This document shows positions 1 through 9,935 of a stretch of 53,781 nt of DNA, piece by piece. The position numbers were made by a program, and so were the translations under genes. This DNA is from Pleurocapsa sp. MO_226.B13 (GTDB lineage Bacteria > Cyanobacteriota > Cyanobacteriia > Cyanobacteriales > Xenococcaceae), in NCBI GenBank assembly GCA_030064795.1, contig JASJEI010000012.1:1-53781 (forward strand). Reading direction: 5' to 3'. The notes below the pieces were generated by a model. It was not told the DNA's origin, made no database searches, and saw only the letters and a list, made by a program, of their open reading frames with translations. Each line of letters opens with the position of its first letter. Within the stretch, counting starts at the first letter, position 1.

Positions 1-108
1 CAATAGTAAAATTAAGATTCTTTCTCTAATTTCTGGATGTTCGTGCTCTTTTAACGTTTTTTGCAGTTTTTTTTGTTGCTCTTGACTTAGAAACCCTTTG
101 ACTGGCAT
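1..108 (-). CDS. IS630-type transposase, N-terminal start (partial, runs off window)
   Basis: Reading the minus strand from an ATG at 108 gives an open frame to the window edge that begins MPVKGFLSQEQ and continues with a charged helical stretch ending in RERILILLL. This matches my memory of the first residues of cyanobacterial IS630-family transposases, whose N-terminal helix-turn-helix region begins with a GFL.QEQ motif followed by a leucine-rich helix. Only about 36 residues are inside the window, so neither the DDE catalytic domain nor the terminal repeats can be checked. It lies 54 bp from the 3' end of the next gene on the same strand. Alternative: a stand-alone helix-turn-helix protein with the same N-terminus. 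Confidence 0.55.
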   Translation of the reverse strand, partial: MPVKGFLSQEQQKKLQKTLKEHEHPEIRERILILLL

Positions 109-162
109 TACTCACAACTATTGATTCTATTTCCTATTTCTATAATATGCGTTTTAGATGCA

Positions 163-3100
163 TTACAGCTTATCTCTTTCCTCAAGCGATCGCATTTGCT
201 GCATTTCTTGGCGAAAAATATGCCAATCTTGATTGATAGCTGGTAGTCCTTGCAATTCTAGATTTAGTGATGCTCGTACTACTGCGATCGGACGACCCAT
301 TAGTAATGCTAAACTTTGATTCTGGGCAAAGTTTTCAGGGTCGATATTATTCAGAGCATTGTTCAGGCAAAGATTAAAGTTGGCGACAAAATCTTGACCC
401 AAAGTAATGATGGTTTTTACCATTTTATCCAAATGGATATTAGCTATATTAGGAATTTCTTGCCTATCGATAGTTGTCGTGGCTAGGGGGGTATTTCCTG
501 GCGCATCATCCCATTCCCCATTAATATTAATTGACCCTAAAGCTTGACCTGCATTATCGTAAATCATTAAGCTACCATTCAAGTTATTAGGCAGTATCCA
601 ACCACAAATTGGCGTTGTGCTGGGGGCGTTATTAGTTTCGCGATTATCTTTAGCATCTGCTGATAGCCAACGGAAATTAATTCGACAAGGTTGCACAAAG
701 CGAGGAGGAAGAATAATGCGATTATTCTCCCTGGCTTTCATACTCTCTGGCTTAATTACATATTCTTCTGAGTCAACTTGCCAATCTAGATTTCTAACTT
801 GTCCGAAAGTATCAATCAACTGCAAGTCAATAATCCGCATTTCCCCAGAACGAATCGGGCTAAAATCATCTAAAGGTTGGGGCGCACTTTTGATTTCATC
901 CGCAACAACTTCGGCAACTTCATCAGTAAATGCTTGGTAATCGGCAAAAGCGATCGGATCCTCAATTGCTAATTGCAAGGTTTGTTTGTGCATTAGCAAG
1001 GCTTCATTAAACCCACCAAGCGCTTGAGATAAACAATTGAGCTTTTGCAGTTTCTGATAAGCTGTAATTGCTGTATAGATAGGATCTGAAAAGTTTTTGT
1101 TGGTGTACCACGATTCGATCTCGTCGATTTGTTGAGCTAGAAATTTAATTTTTTGTTTGTCCTTCTCAATGTTTCGATCTCGATAATAGGATTCAAGAGT
1201 GCCGTGTTTATCTAAATACTCTTCAATTCGCTTTTGCAACAAAGAGTTGGCATAGGGAGTTAAGATACTAAAGCCACTGTAGATATTAGAATCGCGATCT
1301 GTTTTAATACGATTAGCTGCTACATCATCGACAACAGATTGATCATTTTTGGGCGATAAATCGACATCATTTGTCTCAAGAGTATAATTTTTAGTCAGAA
1401 AATCATTACTATAGTTGCGATCGCCCGCAGTTTTATTGCTGCCATCAGCTACGGGAAATAGTTCGACTAACCATTCCAATATAATCGGATTCCAAGGTTG
1501 CTTTTCCCAAATATTAAAACCAATACGTTCGCTATTGTTCTCAGGTTGAAGTTCGTTAATCTTATCAAAAATCGTCTTAAAATTTTCTTGAATTAAGCCT
1601 TGAATCGTTCGATCGGCTATTATTTGACATTCAAGTAAGCCATCCTCACTAAAACGACCGTCTTGACCGTGCCTTTGAGTCGCTTTTACATGGTCTCCTA
1701 CCATTAAAACAACAGGCTCTTTGGGTTCCCAGTAACGAGGGCTGCCAACTATTTCTAAAAGATATGTTGCAGGAGTGGGAGTTTTTTCTTTTTCCTCTTT
1801 TTTCAGTTGAGCGTATTTATTCTGACGTTGTTGATTGTGGGTATTAATGGCACTAATTAAACTATTAATTTCCTCTGCTAACTCCGAAGATAGAGAATCA
1901 TCTGAACCAGACGCACGACTCAATTTTCCAGTATCGTCCTGAAATAAATTTAATTCTCCCGTTGCATTGAACTTTTCCTGTAGAGGTTCGAGTCCTTGTT
2001 TTTGAATGTAATACTTAACCTCATCAATATCGGGATAGTCATCCCAACTATGTTCGGGAGGATAGGTAGAAACCATATATTTATACCAGTCAGAAAACAG
2101 TTGTCTGCGTCTGGAATTAATCTTTGCTAAAGCAGAATCATATTCTTGCTGTTTCTGGTTGAGGGTATGAAGTTGAGATGCAATATCTGAGGGAAGATCG
2201 AGTTTCGTTTGTGAATTGATATTATTTGCTGAATTAGACTGCTCTGTTTCTAAGCGAATTCTCCAGAGAAATCCTCCAATAACTGCATTAAATCCAGCTT
2301 CGTGGCGAATTTCCTTGAATTTAGCGACCGTATCTAATTTTTGACTTTCTAAGTTTTCTGCAAACTGTAGAGCTTCTAATTGTTCCTCAACGATCGCTTT
2401 CTGAGATTCATCGATAGTTTCAGCCAAATAAGCTGATAGTGCTTCTGTTCCTGTATTAGCAACAGCTAATTTAATATTAGCTGTCTCTAAGGGAAGTTGC
2501 TCCGAGTTATTTTTGAAGATTAATCGAGAATAGCAGACGATTTGGGGGGCTTCACTATCCCCAGTAAAGGTCTCATTTTCCCAATCAAATTTCCACTGTA
2601 ATTCTTCCTCAATTGCATCAAGGAAGACTTCAAGAGTGAGTTCTTCTTCTGGAAAATCTTCTTTGAAGCTTTTTTTGAAGTCCTTAAGAAATTCACTCAG
2701 ATAGTTCTTTTCGGGGTCACTATACCAGCCAATAACATCGTATTGGAGACCAGCTTTCGATAGATCGGTAGAATCGTCATATTTAGGGTCGTGAAAGCCA
2801 AACACACTACGACAGTTAGGATAAAAGGCAGCAAAAGTCGGTTCTCCGTAATTAACAGCAGTCAGGCGTTCTAAGTACTTTGTCTCTGAGGTAATTGTTT
2901 GCTGGTTATTCTTCCACTCTGAGAAAATCAGTCTTCTCCCTAGATACCTGAAGCGTGGGGAATTTGGGTTATCTCGATCGGGATAGGTAACGCTATCCTC
3001 CTGAAAGCCTGCATCGATCGGATATAGATAATCACTTTCAATAATCCAAGATTCAGTACCTTCGTTGTCGCGACGAGTTACTAGCCAAAGATTGGGAACA

Positions 3101-3366
3101 GCAGGAAATTTGCCATTCTCACTTTCTTTGGTCAAGGCATCGGGTAACGCCCAATGAAGGTGGATTCCAGCTTTTAAATAAAGATTCTTATTTTGAAAAG
3201 GCTGAGAAACAATAGATTCACTTAAGTTAACGGTATCGGGGTTGACATCTCGCTGACCACTAAAATAGGGCAGACGATTAAACTCCACCATTGCTTCGGC
3301 TACACTCCTACCGTATTTGAGATGTAAGGCATCTATGTGTATGGGAACGAGTAAAAAGTCATTCAT
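163..3366 (-). CDS. very large conserved-looking protein of unknown function
   Basis: I do not recognise the function. The ATG at 3366 begins MNDFLLVPIHIDAL; an upstream TTG at 3384 would add six residues, but ATG is preferred. The product is about 1067 aa, with no signal peptide or obvious membrane segment. The N-terminal 120 residues contain a compact motif-rich stretch (LKAGIHLHWALPDAL, then PNLWLVTRR and ESDYLYP). Around residues 310-430 and 500-560 there are long charged helices with coiled-coil character, and a PRYWEPKEPVVLMVGD motif follows. The C-terminal third holds a beta-rich section (ILPPRFVQPCRINFRWL) and a segment containing PICGWILPNNLNGSL. The strongly conserved look of the N-terminal motifs argues for a real protein family. 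It is not in an obvious operon, and its 3' end abuts an IS630-like gene. Confidence 0.75.
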   Translation of the reverse strand: MNDFLLVPIHIDALHLKYGRSVAEAMVEFNRLPYFSGQRDVNPDTVNLSESIVSQPFQNKNLYLKAGIHLHWALPDALTKESENGKFPAVPNLWLVTRRDNEGTESWIIESDYLYPIDAGFQEDSVTYPDRDNPNSPRFRYLGRRLIFSEWKNNQQTITSETKYLERLTAVNYGEPTFAAFYPNCRSVFGFHDPKYDDSTDLSKAGLQYDVIGWYSDPEKNYLSEFLKDFKKSFKEDFPEEELTLEVFLDAIEEELQWKFDWENETFTGDSEAPQIVCYSRLIFKNNSEQLPLETANIKLAVANTGTEALSAYLAETIDESQKAIVEEQLEALQFAENLESQKLDTVAKFKEIRHEAGFNAVIGGFLWRIRLETEQSNSANNINSQTKLDLPSDIASQLHTLNQKQQEYDSALAKINSRRRQLFSDWYKYMVSTYPPEHSWDDYPDIDEVKYYIQKQGLEPLQEKFNATGELNLFQDDTGKLSRASGSDDSLSSELAEEINSLISAINTHNQQRQNKYAQLKKEEKEKTPTPATYLLEIVGSPRYWEPKEPVVLMVGDHVKATQRHGQDGRFSEDGLLECQIIADRTIQGLIQENFKTIFDKINELQPENNSERIGFNIWEKQPWNPIILEWLVELFPVADGSNKTAGDRNYSNDFLTKNYTLETNDVDLSPKNDQSVVDDVAANRIKTDRDSNIYSGFSILTPYANSLLQKRIEEYLDKHGTLESYYRDRNIEKDKQKIKFLAQQIDEIESWYTNKNFSDPIYTAITAYQKLQKLNCLSQALGGFNEALLMHKQTLQLAIEDPIAFADYQAFTDEVAEVVADEIKSAPQPLDDFSPIRSGEMRIIDLQLIDTFGQVRNLDWQVDSEEYVIKPESMKARENNRIILPPRFVQPCRINFRWLSADAKDNRETNNAPSTTPICGWILPNNLNGSLMIYDNAGQALGSININGEWDDAPGNTPLATTTIDRQEIPNIANIHLDKMVKTIITLGQDFVANFNLCLNNALNNIDPENFAQNQSLALLMGRPIAVVRASLNLELQGLPAINQDWHIFRQEMQQMRSLEERDKL

Positions 3367-3612
3367 ACTAAAGTATGCTTGCAAACTGCGAAATCCACGA
3401 TCTTAACTTGTTATTTAAAGCTGCTAGCTCATCATATTATTTGGTACACATTTTCCTCGCTCTGTAATTATCAGATGTAATTATTTGTAATAATTTTTGG
3501 AGTTGATGGAGAGATTTGACCAATATCCAGCTTCTTAGTTTTAGTCAACAGTTATTTCATGAAAACTGCTTACTTCAGTAAACTGAGAAACGCTATATGT
3601 TTTTATTCAAAA

Positions 3613-3647
3613 TACAAAAAAAGAAAGATCTTAGCAGTGCTAAGACC
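3613..3647 (-). terminator. rho-independent-type terminator of the fbp-tal-zwf-opcA cluster
   Basis: Read on the minus strand, just after the opcA stop, there is a stem with arms GTCTTAGCA and TGCTAAGAT separated by about one base, followed directly by a T-rich run (TTTCTTTTTTTG). The arrangement is that of an intrinsic terminator about 40 bp past opcA. The rest of the gap between this point and the large upstream protein (3367-3612) is AT-rich, and I see nothing else in it. Confidence 0.7.
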
Positions 3648-3682
3648 TAAACAAAAAATTGAGAAAAGATATTAAAGCTATT

Positions 3683-5050
3683 TTAATTTTCTTGTAATTG
3701 TTCTGCCAATTTGATGATTTGGGCAGTAACTACCATACTTTCTTCGTATAGCATTTCTCTTCCCCATCGCTGTAGTTGTTGACCGAGTAAATCTTCGGTT
3801 TTTTGCTCGAATAGGGGTGTTACCTGCTCGATGTAACAAGCTTGCGCACCGCCTCCAGCTTCCATCCGCATACAGCCAGAGGTGCTAGAACATAGTACGG
3901 TACAGCAGTCAGCATCTAAATTGGTCGAACTCAGACGCAAGCTAATTAAATCTCCAGGAATTTCGCCCCAGTCTGCGGTAGGAATCCCTGCTAATTCTGC
4001 TTCGATACTACGCTGCTTGTCGTCGGTCAATTTTACTTTACGAATGTCGTAGTCTCCTCCCTCCAGTTTGTATTCAACGGGAGTCCACTGGAGACGGCTA
4101 GCTAACCAACCTAAAAACATCAATGCCTGGGATTGATTACCTAGTTCATAATCAATAGTAACCCGATCTACTTCATAAATGTCCGATCGCCTTTCTGGGG
4201 GATCGAAAGCAGCAGCGGTTAGTTCCTGCCAGGGTGCAAGTCTGCGCCAGTTGATATCAGCTAAAGCGGTATCCTGTTTGAGTAATGCCGATAGGGATTT
4301 TAAGTCGGTTTCGGGATGGACAAAACCACTAGAGTCAAAAATTACCGTATCGCTAGAAGCTACTAAACGTTTGAACAGCGGATGTTCGGGAGCGGGAGTA
4401 GCTTTCCACCAGACAAATTTTGGCAAGTCGGCGATCGCCAACTCGGCAATAATGCCACCGATCCTTTCTAATGCTTCGGCAGTACCACTAAGGGTAATAT
4501 ATTCGCAACAAACTAGAGTGTTTTGATTTTTTTTACCAATGGGACAATAAGCCGAGACTTGGGCTTTGACTCCCGTGTCTTCTCCTAAAATCGGACAGAG
4601 GGTAACGATCCGACAGGGGTTAGAAGCGGCGATCGCATCGGCGGTAATTCCTTCTGAATCGGGAGTATAGTTAATTGCTGCGGTTTTATTTTCTGAGGTT
4701 AGTTTGTCTTCTGTCTTAGCTTTAGCAAACTCCGCCTGTAATTTAGAGATTAGTGCGGAATCGGCTTTGCCTGTAACTTCCATCCCATATGCTTTCTGTG
4801 CTGCTTTAATTGCTGCTTTGATTCTCGGCCCAGCAATGCCATCGATCGGGCCAGTATAAAACCCCAGAGATGCCAATAATTGCTGCGTCCCGTCTGGCTC
4901 GTAAACCACTAGGCTAAAAGTAGCTGCCCTGGTAACGGCAGTCCCGTCTTCATCCGAACCTTGAGTTTGCCAAAGCGATCGCAATTCTGCTTCAATTTCG
5001 TCGATTGATACGTCTTTTGGGGCTTGTAAAGATACTATTGGTGCAACCAT
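3683..5050 (-). CDS. opcA: OpcA, glucose-6-phosphate dehydrogenase assembly/activator protein
   Basis: OpcA is the allosteric partner that assembles and redox-activates cyanobacterial glucose-6-phosphate dehydrogenase. The 455-aa product begins MVAPIVSLQAPKDVS and has the family C-terminal region: a TVLCSSTSGCMRMEAGGG stretch with clustered cysteines, then QQLQRWGREMLYEESM. Residues about 55-110 form a peptidoglycan-binding-like helical module (LLASLGFYTGPIDGIAG, AIKAAQKAYGMEVTG) inserted after the N-terminal strand; I believe this is usual for cyanobacterial OpcA. It lies 119 bp downstream of zwf on the same strand and is the last gene of the cluster. The ATG start has no competing upstream start. 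The gap to zwf contains TTAGTNATTAG-type short repeats. Confidence 0.95.
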   Translation of the reverse strand: MVAPIVSLQAPKDVSIDEIEAELRSLWQTQGSDEDGTAVTRAATFSLVVYEPDGTQQLLASLGFYTGPIDGIAGPRIKAAIKAAQKAYGMEVTGKADSALISKLQAEFAKAKTEDKLTSENKTAAINYTPDSEGITADAIAASNPCRIVTLCPILGEDTGVKAQVSAYCPIGKKNQNTLVCCEYITLSGTAEALERIGGIIAELAIADLPKFVWWKATPAPEHPLFKRLVASSDTVIFDSSGFVHPETDLKSLSALLKQDTALADINWRRLAPWQELTAAAFDPPERRSDIYEVDRVTIDYELGNQSQALMFLGWLASRLQWTPVEYKLEGGDYDIRKVKLTDDKQRSIEAELAGIPTADWGEIPGDLISLRLSSTNLDADCCTVLCSSTSGCMRMEAGGGAQACYIEQVTPLFEQKTEDLLGQQLQRWGREMLYEESMVVTAQIIKLAEQLQEN

Positions 5051-5169
5051 AATTAGTTATTAGTCATTAGTTATCGTTTATTAGTTGTAGTGGGCAGGAA
5101 AAATTATTTTGTTCGTTATCAATACGCTACTATCAATGCCCACCAAAATCGCTCTGTAATTATTGATAT

Positions 5170-6699
5170 TTAAAGTCTACGCCAACGCCGACGATCGCGA
5201 TTAATCATCATTTCCGCTTCTTGGGGCTGCCAAGTTCCTGCTTCATACTGAGGCATTTTGCTCGGATCGCTAGGAGCTTCCCAGGCGTTAATGATCGGCA
5301 TGACGATATTCCAGGCTGCTTCTACTTCATCAGCACGGGTAAACAGGGTTTGATCTCCGAGCATACAGTCGAGTAACAGACGGTGGTAGGCATCGGCTGT
5401 AGCCATACCAAAAGATGAGCCATAGCTAAAGTCCATATTTACAGTTCTGGTACGCAGATCGGGCCCTGGAGTTTTGGCTTCAAATTTTAAAGATATGCCC
5501 TCGTTGGGTTGAATCCGCATAGTCAAGACATTAGGACTAGTTTGTTGAGCAGCAGACTGAAAAATCAACAAGGGTACTTCGCGAAAATGAATCGAGATCT
5601 CAGTCACTTTTTTGGGCATCCGTTTGCCAGTGCGGAGATAAAACGGCACTCCTTTCCATCGCCAGTTGTCGATTTCTAATTTTAGTGCCACAAAAGTCGG
5701 GGTGGTCGATTCGGGGTTAACTCCATCTTCTTGACGATAACCCTTTACAGGTTTGCCCTTCATCCATCCTTCAGCGTATTGCGCTCTTACTGCTGATTGC
5801 TCCAGGTTGTTGGGGTCAGAAACATGAGTTGCTTGCAGTACTTTGGTTTTTTCGCTCCGAATACTATCGGCATCCAAGGAGTTAGGAGGTTCCATGGCGG
5901 TAATCGCAAATAGCTGCATGAGGTGATTTTGCAGCATATCCCGCAACGCCCCAGAGGTTTCATAATATCCCGCTCTTTCTTCTACCCCAACAGTTTCGGC
6001 TACGGTAATCTGTACGTGATCGACAAATTGGCGATTCCATAAGGGTTCAAAGATCGCATTACCAAAACGGAATACTAAAATATTCTGGACTGTTTCCTTA
6101 CCCAGATAATGATCGATGCGATATACCTGTTCTTCTTTACAAACGCGCTGCACCGCACGATTGAGAGATTTTGCCGTACTGAGGTCTTTACCAAAGGGTT
6201 TTTCAATTACCATGCGGTTTTTCACTGGATCTTTGAGCATTCCCGCCTTACCTAGTTGTTTTAAGGCTGGCTTAAAGAATTTGGGCGATACAGCCAGATA
6301 AAAAATCCGATTACCTCTTGTGCCACGCTTCTCGTCTAACTCGGCGAGAAAAGATTTTAGTTTTTCATAGCTTTCGGCTTGATCCATGTTACCCGAACAG
6401 TAGAAAATACCTTCGGCAAAGTCATTCCACAATTCTTCGTTACCTACACCGTTACCGAATTCTTCCATCCCATCTTTGAGATGTTGGCGAAAGTAGTCAT
6501 GACTCCAGTCTCTTCTGGCAACTCCCACAATGGTCATTTCTGGAGGTAGACGACGCTCTCTTTTGATTTGATAAATGGCGGGAATTAGTTTTCTTTGGGT
6601 TAAATCTCCCGATGCCCCAAAGATTACCAGGATTGCAGGCTCGGCAGAACGCTCCTGTTGTAAGCCTACTCGTAAGGGATTTTCTAGTATTGCAACCAT
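5170..6699 (-). CDS. zwf: glucose-6-phosphate 1-dehydrogenase
   Basis: First enzyme of the oxidative pentose phosphate pathway: glucose-6-phosphate plus NADP+ gives 6-phosphogluconolactone and NADPH, the main night-time NADPH source in cyanobacteria. The 509-aa length is normal. The nucleotide-binding motif [12 protein letters not shown] is at about residues 27-38 and the substrate/catalytic signature RIDHYLGKE at about 194-202. Cysteines are present (for example Cys101 and Cys187), in keeping with redox control through OpcA and thioredoxin, but I cannot assign the regulatory pair. It sits between tal (261 bp upstream) and opcA (119 bp downstream). The large gap to tal could contain a separate zwf promoter. 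Confidence 0.97.
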   Translation of the reverse strand: MVAILENPLRVGLQQERSAEPAILVIFGASGDLTQRKLIPAIYQIKRERRLPPEMTIVGVARRDWSHDYFRQHLKDGMEEFGNGVGNEELWNDFAEGIFYCSGNMDQAESYEKLKSFLAELDEKRGTRGNRIFYLAVSPKFFKPALKQLGKAGMLKDPVKNRMVIEKPFGKDLSTAKSLNRAVQRVCKEEQVYRIDHYLGKETVQNILVFRFGNAIFEPLWNRQFVDHVQITVAETVGVEERAGYYETSGALRDMLQNHLMQLFAITAMEPPNSLDADSIRSEKTKVLQATHVSDPNNLEQSAVRAQYAEGWMKGKPVKGYRQEDGVNPESTTPTFVALKLEIDNWRWKGVPFYLRTGKRMPKKVTEISIHFREVPLLIFQSAAQQTSPNVLTMRIQPNEGISLKFEAKTPGPDLRTRTVNMDFSYGSSFGMATADAYHRLLLDCMLGDQTLFTRADEVEAAWNIVMPIINAWEAPSDPSKMPQYEAGTWQPQEAEMMINRDRRRWRRL

Positions 6700-6960
6700 A
6701 TCTAGTTTATGAGAATTTATTTAAAAGTTCTGAGTTTGATTCTGAGCCAGTCTGGTAAGAACGATTTACGTCTCTGTAGCGAAACCACTGAAACTTGATG
6801 TGGGTTCGAGCCGTACCACAATTACCAGTTTTTAATAGTTGTTCTCTCAAGCTTCTGCGATCGGTTTTCGGTCTACTTGAACCTCTGATAGATCGATAGC
6901 ATCCAGCAAACAAAAGAGGGAAAAAGAATCTAATTCTTCATCCCTCATTCTCGATCTTGC

Positions 6961-8106
6961 CTATACTGCTGCCAGTTGTTTGACTTTAGATTCTAAGGAT
7001 GACATTAGAGATTCAAAAGGTTTGATAAATTTATCAATACCTTCTTCTAGTAGCTCATCCATAACTGTATCCAAGTCGATATTGACCGCATCATCTTTTA
7101 AGCCATCAAGAACTTGCTGCGCGCTATCCAAATCCGTTTCAATACGGTTTGCTGGATCGCAGTGATCGACACAGGCATCGATGGTATTGGGAGGCAGAGT
7201 GTTGACGGTATCTAGCCCAACTAACTCATCGACATACATTACGTCACTATATTTTGGGTTTTTGGTGCTAGTACTTGCCCATAAAAGTCGCTGTACTTTC
7301 GCGCCTTTAGCTGCCAAAGCTTGCCATCTATCACTACCAAAGATTTCTTTGTATTTTTGATATGCCACTTTCGCATTAGCGATCGCCACTTTACCTTTAA
7401 TCGCCTCTAGTTTGGCTTTGTCAGCATCACTAGCGGTTTCCAGCTTACTGTCAAGGCGATCGTCGATCTTGACATCAATCCGACTGAGGAAGAAACTAGC
7501 AACCGAGGCGATCTTGCTGATGTCTTCACCAGCTTCGGCGCGTTTTTCTAGACCTCTGATATAGGCCCAAGCAGTATCGATATAGCTTTGAACTGAAAAT
7601 AGAAGGGTCACGTTGATGCTCATCCCATCGGCGATCGCTTGTTCTACTGCGGGCAAGCCTTCTGGTGTCCCAGGAATCTTGATCATCAAGTTAGGGCGAT
7701 CGATAGTTTGATAGTAGCGACGAGCTTCTCTAATCGTACTTTCGGTATCTTTGGCGAGATCTGGTGGTACTTCGATACTGACGTAACCATCTAACCCATT
7801 AGTTTCTTCGTATACGGGCATAAAGATATCGCAAGCATTACGAATATCAGTAAATACCAAGTCCTCATAGATTTCTTGGACTGATTTATCAGCTTCGATT
7901 CCTGCTTCGATCGCGCTGTCGTAAATTTTATTACCCGCGATCGCTTTTTCAAAAATAGCGGGATTAGAAGTAATTCCGCGAATACCTTTATCGGCAATTA
8001 ACTGTTTTAATTCTCCAGATTCAATCAGATCGCGACTGAGATTATCCATCCAGATACTTTGACCGTATTGATTCTCGATTTCTAGAATCGGATTTTGAGT
8101 AGACAT
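6961..8106 (-). CDS. tal: transaldolase
   Basis: Transfers a dihydroxyacetone unit between sugar phosphates in the non-oxidative pentose phosphate pathway. The 381-aa product carries the N-terminal signature GIRGITSNPAIFEKAI (about 41-56) and the Schiff-base lysine in LMIKIPGTPEG (Lys143). The length fits the longer cyanobacterial/actinobacterial transaldolase group that accompanies zwf and opcA. It is 43 bp downstream of fbp, which suggests co-transcription, and 261 bp upstream of zwf. Confidence 0.96.
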   Translation of the reverse strand: MSTQNPILEIENQYGQSIWMDNLSRDLIESGELKQLIADKGIRGITSNPAIFEKAIAGNKIYDSAIEAGIEADKSVQEIYEDLVFTDIRNACDIFMPVYEETNGLDGYVSIEVPPDLAKDTESTIREARRYYQTIDRPNLMIKIPGTPEGLPAVEQAIADGMSINVTLLFSVQSYIDTAWAYIRGLEKRAEAGEDISKIASVASFFLSRIDVKIDDRLDSKLETASDADKAKLEAIKGKVAIANAKVAYQKYKEIFGSDRWQALAAKGAKVQRLLWASTSTKNPKYSDVMYVDELVGLDTVNTLPPNTIDACVDHCDPANRIETDLDSAQQVLDGLKDDAVNIDLDTVMDELLEEGIDKFIKPFESLMSSLESKVKQLAAV

Positions 8107-8149
8107 AAATTACAATTCTCCTAAAAATACTTCACTAACAAGGCTTAAT

Positions 8150-9211
8150 TTAGACTAAAGTTCCTTGCTCTGTTTTGCGTCTGGCCCAATCTTTAATAAA
8201 GGACTCTACCAACCCGACATCTTCATTACTTCCGATTACCAAAGGAGTGCGTTGGTGTAGTTTGTCTGGCACTACACTCAAAAGTCTTTTCATACCAGTA
8301 CTTGCCTTTCCCCCTGCTTGTTCGGTCAAAAGAGCCAGAGGTGCAGATTCATACAACAATCTTAATTTTCCTTCTGGTTTCTTAATCGTCCCTGGATAGA
8401 GAAAGACACCGCCTTGATGCAAAATACGATGAAAATCTCCTACTAACGCACCGCTATAGCGAGAAGTATAACCTTCATGTCGATGAACATAGCGAATATA
8501 TTCTCGGATTGATTCTTCCCACTGCCAGTAGTTTCCTTCGTTGACGCTATATACAGGGCCGTGTTGGGGAATAGTAATGTTTTCTTCTGCTAAAATAAAT
8601 TCCCCTAAACTGGGGTCTAAGATAAACGAGTGTACCCCTTTACCTAAAGTATAAACCAAGACTGTAGATGGCCCGTAGAGAACGTAACCAGCCCCAATTT
8701 GGCGATCGCCATCTTGCAATAAGTCTTTTGCCTCGCCGTCTAGATCTTCACCTTGCTGTTGGCGAAGCGAAAAAATCGAGCCCACATTAAGATTTATATC
8801 AACATTAGAAGACCCATCAATCGGGTCGTATAGCAACGTATAACGACCTATGGGACAATTTTCGGGGATGTAATAGGGTTTATCCATTTCTTCTGAAGCT
8901 AAGCGACATACCAAGCCACTTTGCTTAAAAACGGAAATAAAGACATCATTGGCATAGATGTCCATTTTCTTTACAGATTCGCCCTGTACGTTGGTTTCAC
9001 CTGTAAAACCTAAGACCCCAGCCATAAGTCCCGCCCGACTTAAACGGCGACTAACTAGTTTAGCAGCCAGAGCGATGCGATTCATAATCGCGCTCACATC
9101 TTGCGCTTCGGTAGTGAAATCTGAAAATTGTTGTAGTACGTGCCTAGACAAAGTTTGACAATCTCTATCTAGGCTATGTTCTGGAATGACAGCGTTGTCA
9201 AAATTTTCCAT
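8150..9211 (-). CDS. fbp: fructose-1,6-bisphosphatase class I
   Basis: Hydrolyses fructose-1,6-bisphosphate to fructose-6-phosphate for gluconeogenesis and the Calvin cycle. The metal/phosphate-binding signature [12 protein letters not shown] is at about residues 127-138, and the upstream AEEM-type acidic site appears as ASEEMD. The class is I, distinct from the cyanobacterial bifunctional FBPase/SBPase (class II). I chose the ATG at 9211, giving 353 aa, because AAGGT lies at suitable spacing upstream; a TTG two codons earlier is possible. First gene of fbp-tal-zwf-opcA. Confidence 0.96.
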   Translation of the reverse strand: MENFDNAVIPEHSLDRDCQTLSRHVLQQFSDFTTEAQDVSAIMNRIALAAKLVSRRLSRAGLMAGVLGFTGETNVQGESVKKMDIYANDVFISVFKQSGLVCRLASEEMDKPYYIPENCPIGRYTLLYDPIDGSSNVDINLNVGSIFSLRQQQGEDLDGEAKDLLQDGDRQIGAGYVLYGPSTVLVYTLGKGVHSFILDPSLGEFILAEENITIPQHGPVYSVNEGNYWQWEESIREYIRYVHRHEGYTSRYSGALVGDFHRILHQGGVFLYPGTIKKPEGKLRLLYESAPLALLTEQAGGKASTGMKRLLSVVPDKLHQRTPLVIGSNEDVGLVESFIKDWARRKTEQGTLV

Positions 9212-9289
9212 TATCAAGTAACCTTCTTAACCCTGCATCTCCTGTCTCGAGCCGCTCGAAGTGGCAGACACTTCGCCATTAACGGTTTA

Positions 9290-9392
9290 GCCTGCTGCCA
9301 CCGCAGAAAGCGGTCACAGATTTTGTCTGAGGACAAGAGCTAGACAAACAACTTAAGCTCATCCCACCCATAAATGAGGTGGGATTTCGTGT
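9290..9392. repeat. structured intergenic element, possible IS200/IS605 right-end remnant
   Basis: The 510-bp gap upstream of fbp has no gene. Within it, a stem with arms ATCCCACC (9361-9368) and GGTGGGAT (9378-9385) is followed by TTTCGTGTCAG. The order, GC-rich hairpin then TTTCGTGTCAG-like end, resembles right ends of cyanobacterial TnpB-carrying elements as I remember them. No tnpB lies next to it. It could instead be an fbp leader structure. Confidence 0.3.
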
Positions 9393-9441
9393 CAGTTTTC
9401 AGTTGTCAGTTGTCAGTTGTACTACTGACCACTAACTACTG
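9389..9441. repeat. short tandem heptamer-type repeats (GTCAGTT / CTAACTA)
   Basis: Runs of TCAGTTG units pass into ACTGACC/ACTAACT units. The same heptamer family recurs in many gaps of this window. It carries no coding potential. Confidence 0.65.
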
Positions 9442-9449
9442 ACTACTAA

Positions 9450-9504
9450 CGCGACGGGGCGACTTATCCGACCATCCCTAAAAGGAATGGGCGAACCCCG
9501 TCGC
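9450..9504. repeat. nested inverted repeat
   Basis: Outer arms GCGACGGGG and CCCCGTCGC are perfect nine-base complements enclosing about 35 bases. Inside is a second imperfect stem (CCATCCC and GGAATGG around AAAA). This is a clear two-tier hairpin in the fbp upstream gap and may be a dispersed palindromic repeat or a transcript end. Confidence 0.6.
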
Positions 9505-9722
9505 TTTTCGTGAGGTAAATTAGGTTCAAAGTAAGTCTGAAATATCTTCGTGCTTTTCCAACTCAAAGATATATATAACAAAATGTTACTTTGGATTCAC
9601 CACGCTCTATCTATTTATATTAGAAAGGGATGTTTGCAGAGAGTCAGAAGCTTAAGACTAGCTTCAGGTTATGTTGGCTTTTTGCTGTTTCTGATACCAA
9701 ATCCTCAAGCTATCGATCGCGA

Positions 9723-9935
9723 TCAATCAATTGAAATTGACTGAGGTTTGTCCTTGCTGTTGGGGGTTGCCGAATTATTATTACTAACGGAATTGTAGCC
9801 TTGTTTTTCTAGCCACTGAGACAGGGGTTCTTCGTCCAACTTCAACTGTAGAATACCAGAAACAAAACCACCAGCAAATGCGACTGGTTGCTGGATAAAT
9901 TTTTGTAGTGCCGGGGTCAATTCGCTTAAAAACAT
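9723..9935 (-). CDS. small conserved cyanobacterial protein of unknown function
   Basis: 70-aa product beginning MFLSELTPALQKFIQQPVAF. The N-terminal 45 residues (LTPALQKFIQQP, FAGGFVSGILQL, PLSQWLEKQG) match a small protein I have seen in many cyanobacteria, with a variable polar tail (here NNNSATPNSKDK). A glycine-containing hydrophobic stretch at residues 18-30 could be a single amphipathic or membrane segment. No function is known to me. It is monocistronic on the minus strand. An overlapping plus-strand frame at 9550-9744 starting at GTG is unlikely to be real. Confidence 0.75.
   Translation of the reverse strand: MFLSELTPALQKFIQQPVAFAGGFVSGILQLKLDEEPLSQWLEKQGYNSVSNNNSATPNSKDKPQSISID

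Noticed and set aside
6760..6800. Possible NtcA site (GTA-N8-TAC) upstream of zwf
   Set aside because: The candidates have 9 or 7 bases between GTA and TAC instead of 8 (GTAAGAACGATTTAC; GTACCACAATTAC).
6707..6913. 68-codon minus-strand frame between tal and zwf
   Set aside because: Arg/Ser-rich translation without protein-like pattern, weak start, and it lies in a gap expected to hold a zwf promoter.
9550..9744. 64-codon plus-strand frame with GTG start
   Set aside because: It overlaps the conserved minus-strand small gene, lacks homology and has no ribosome-binding site.
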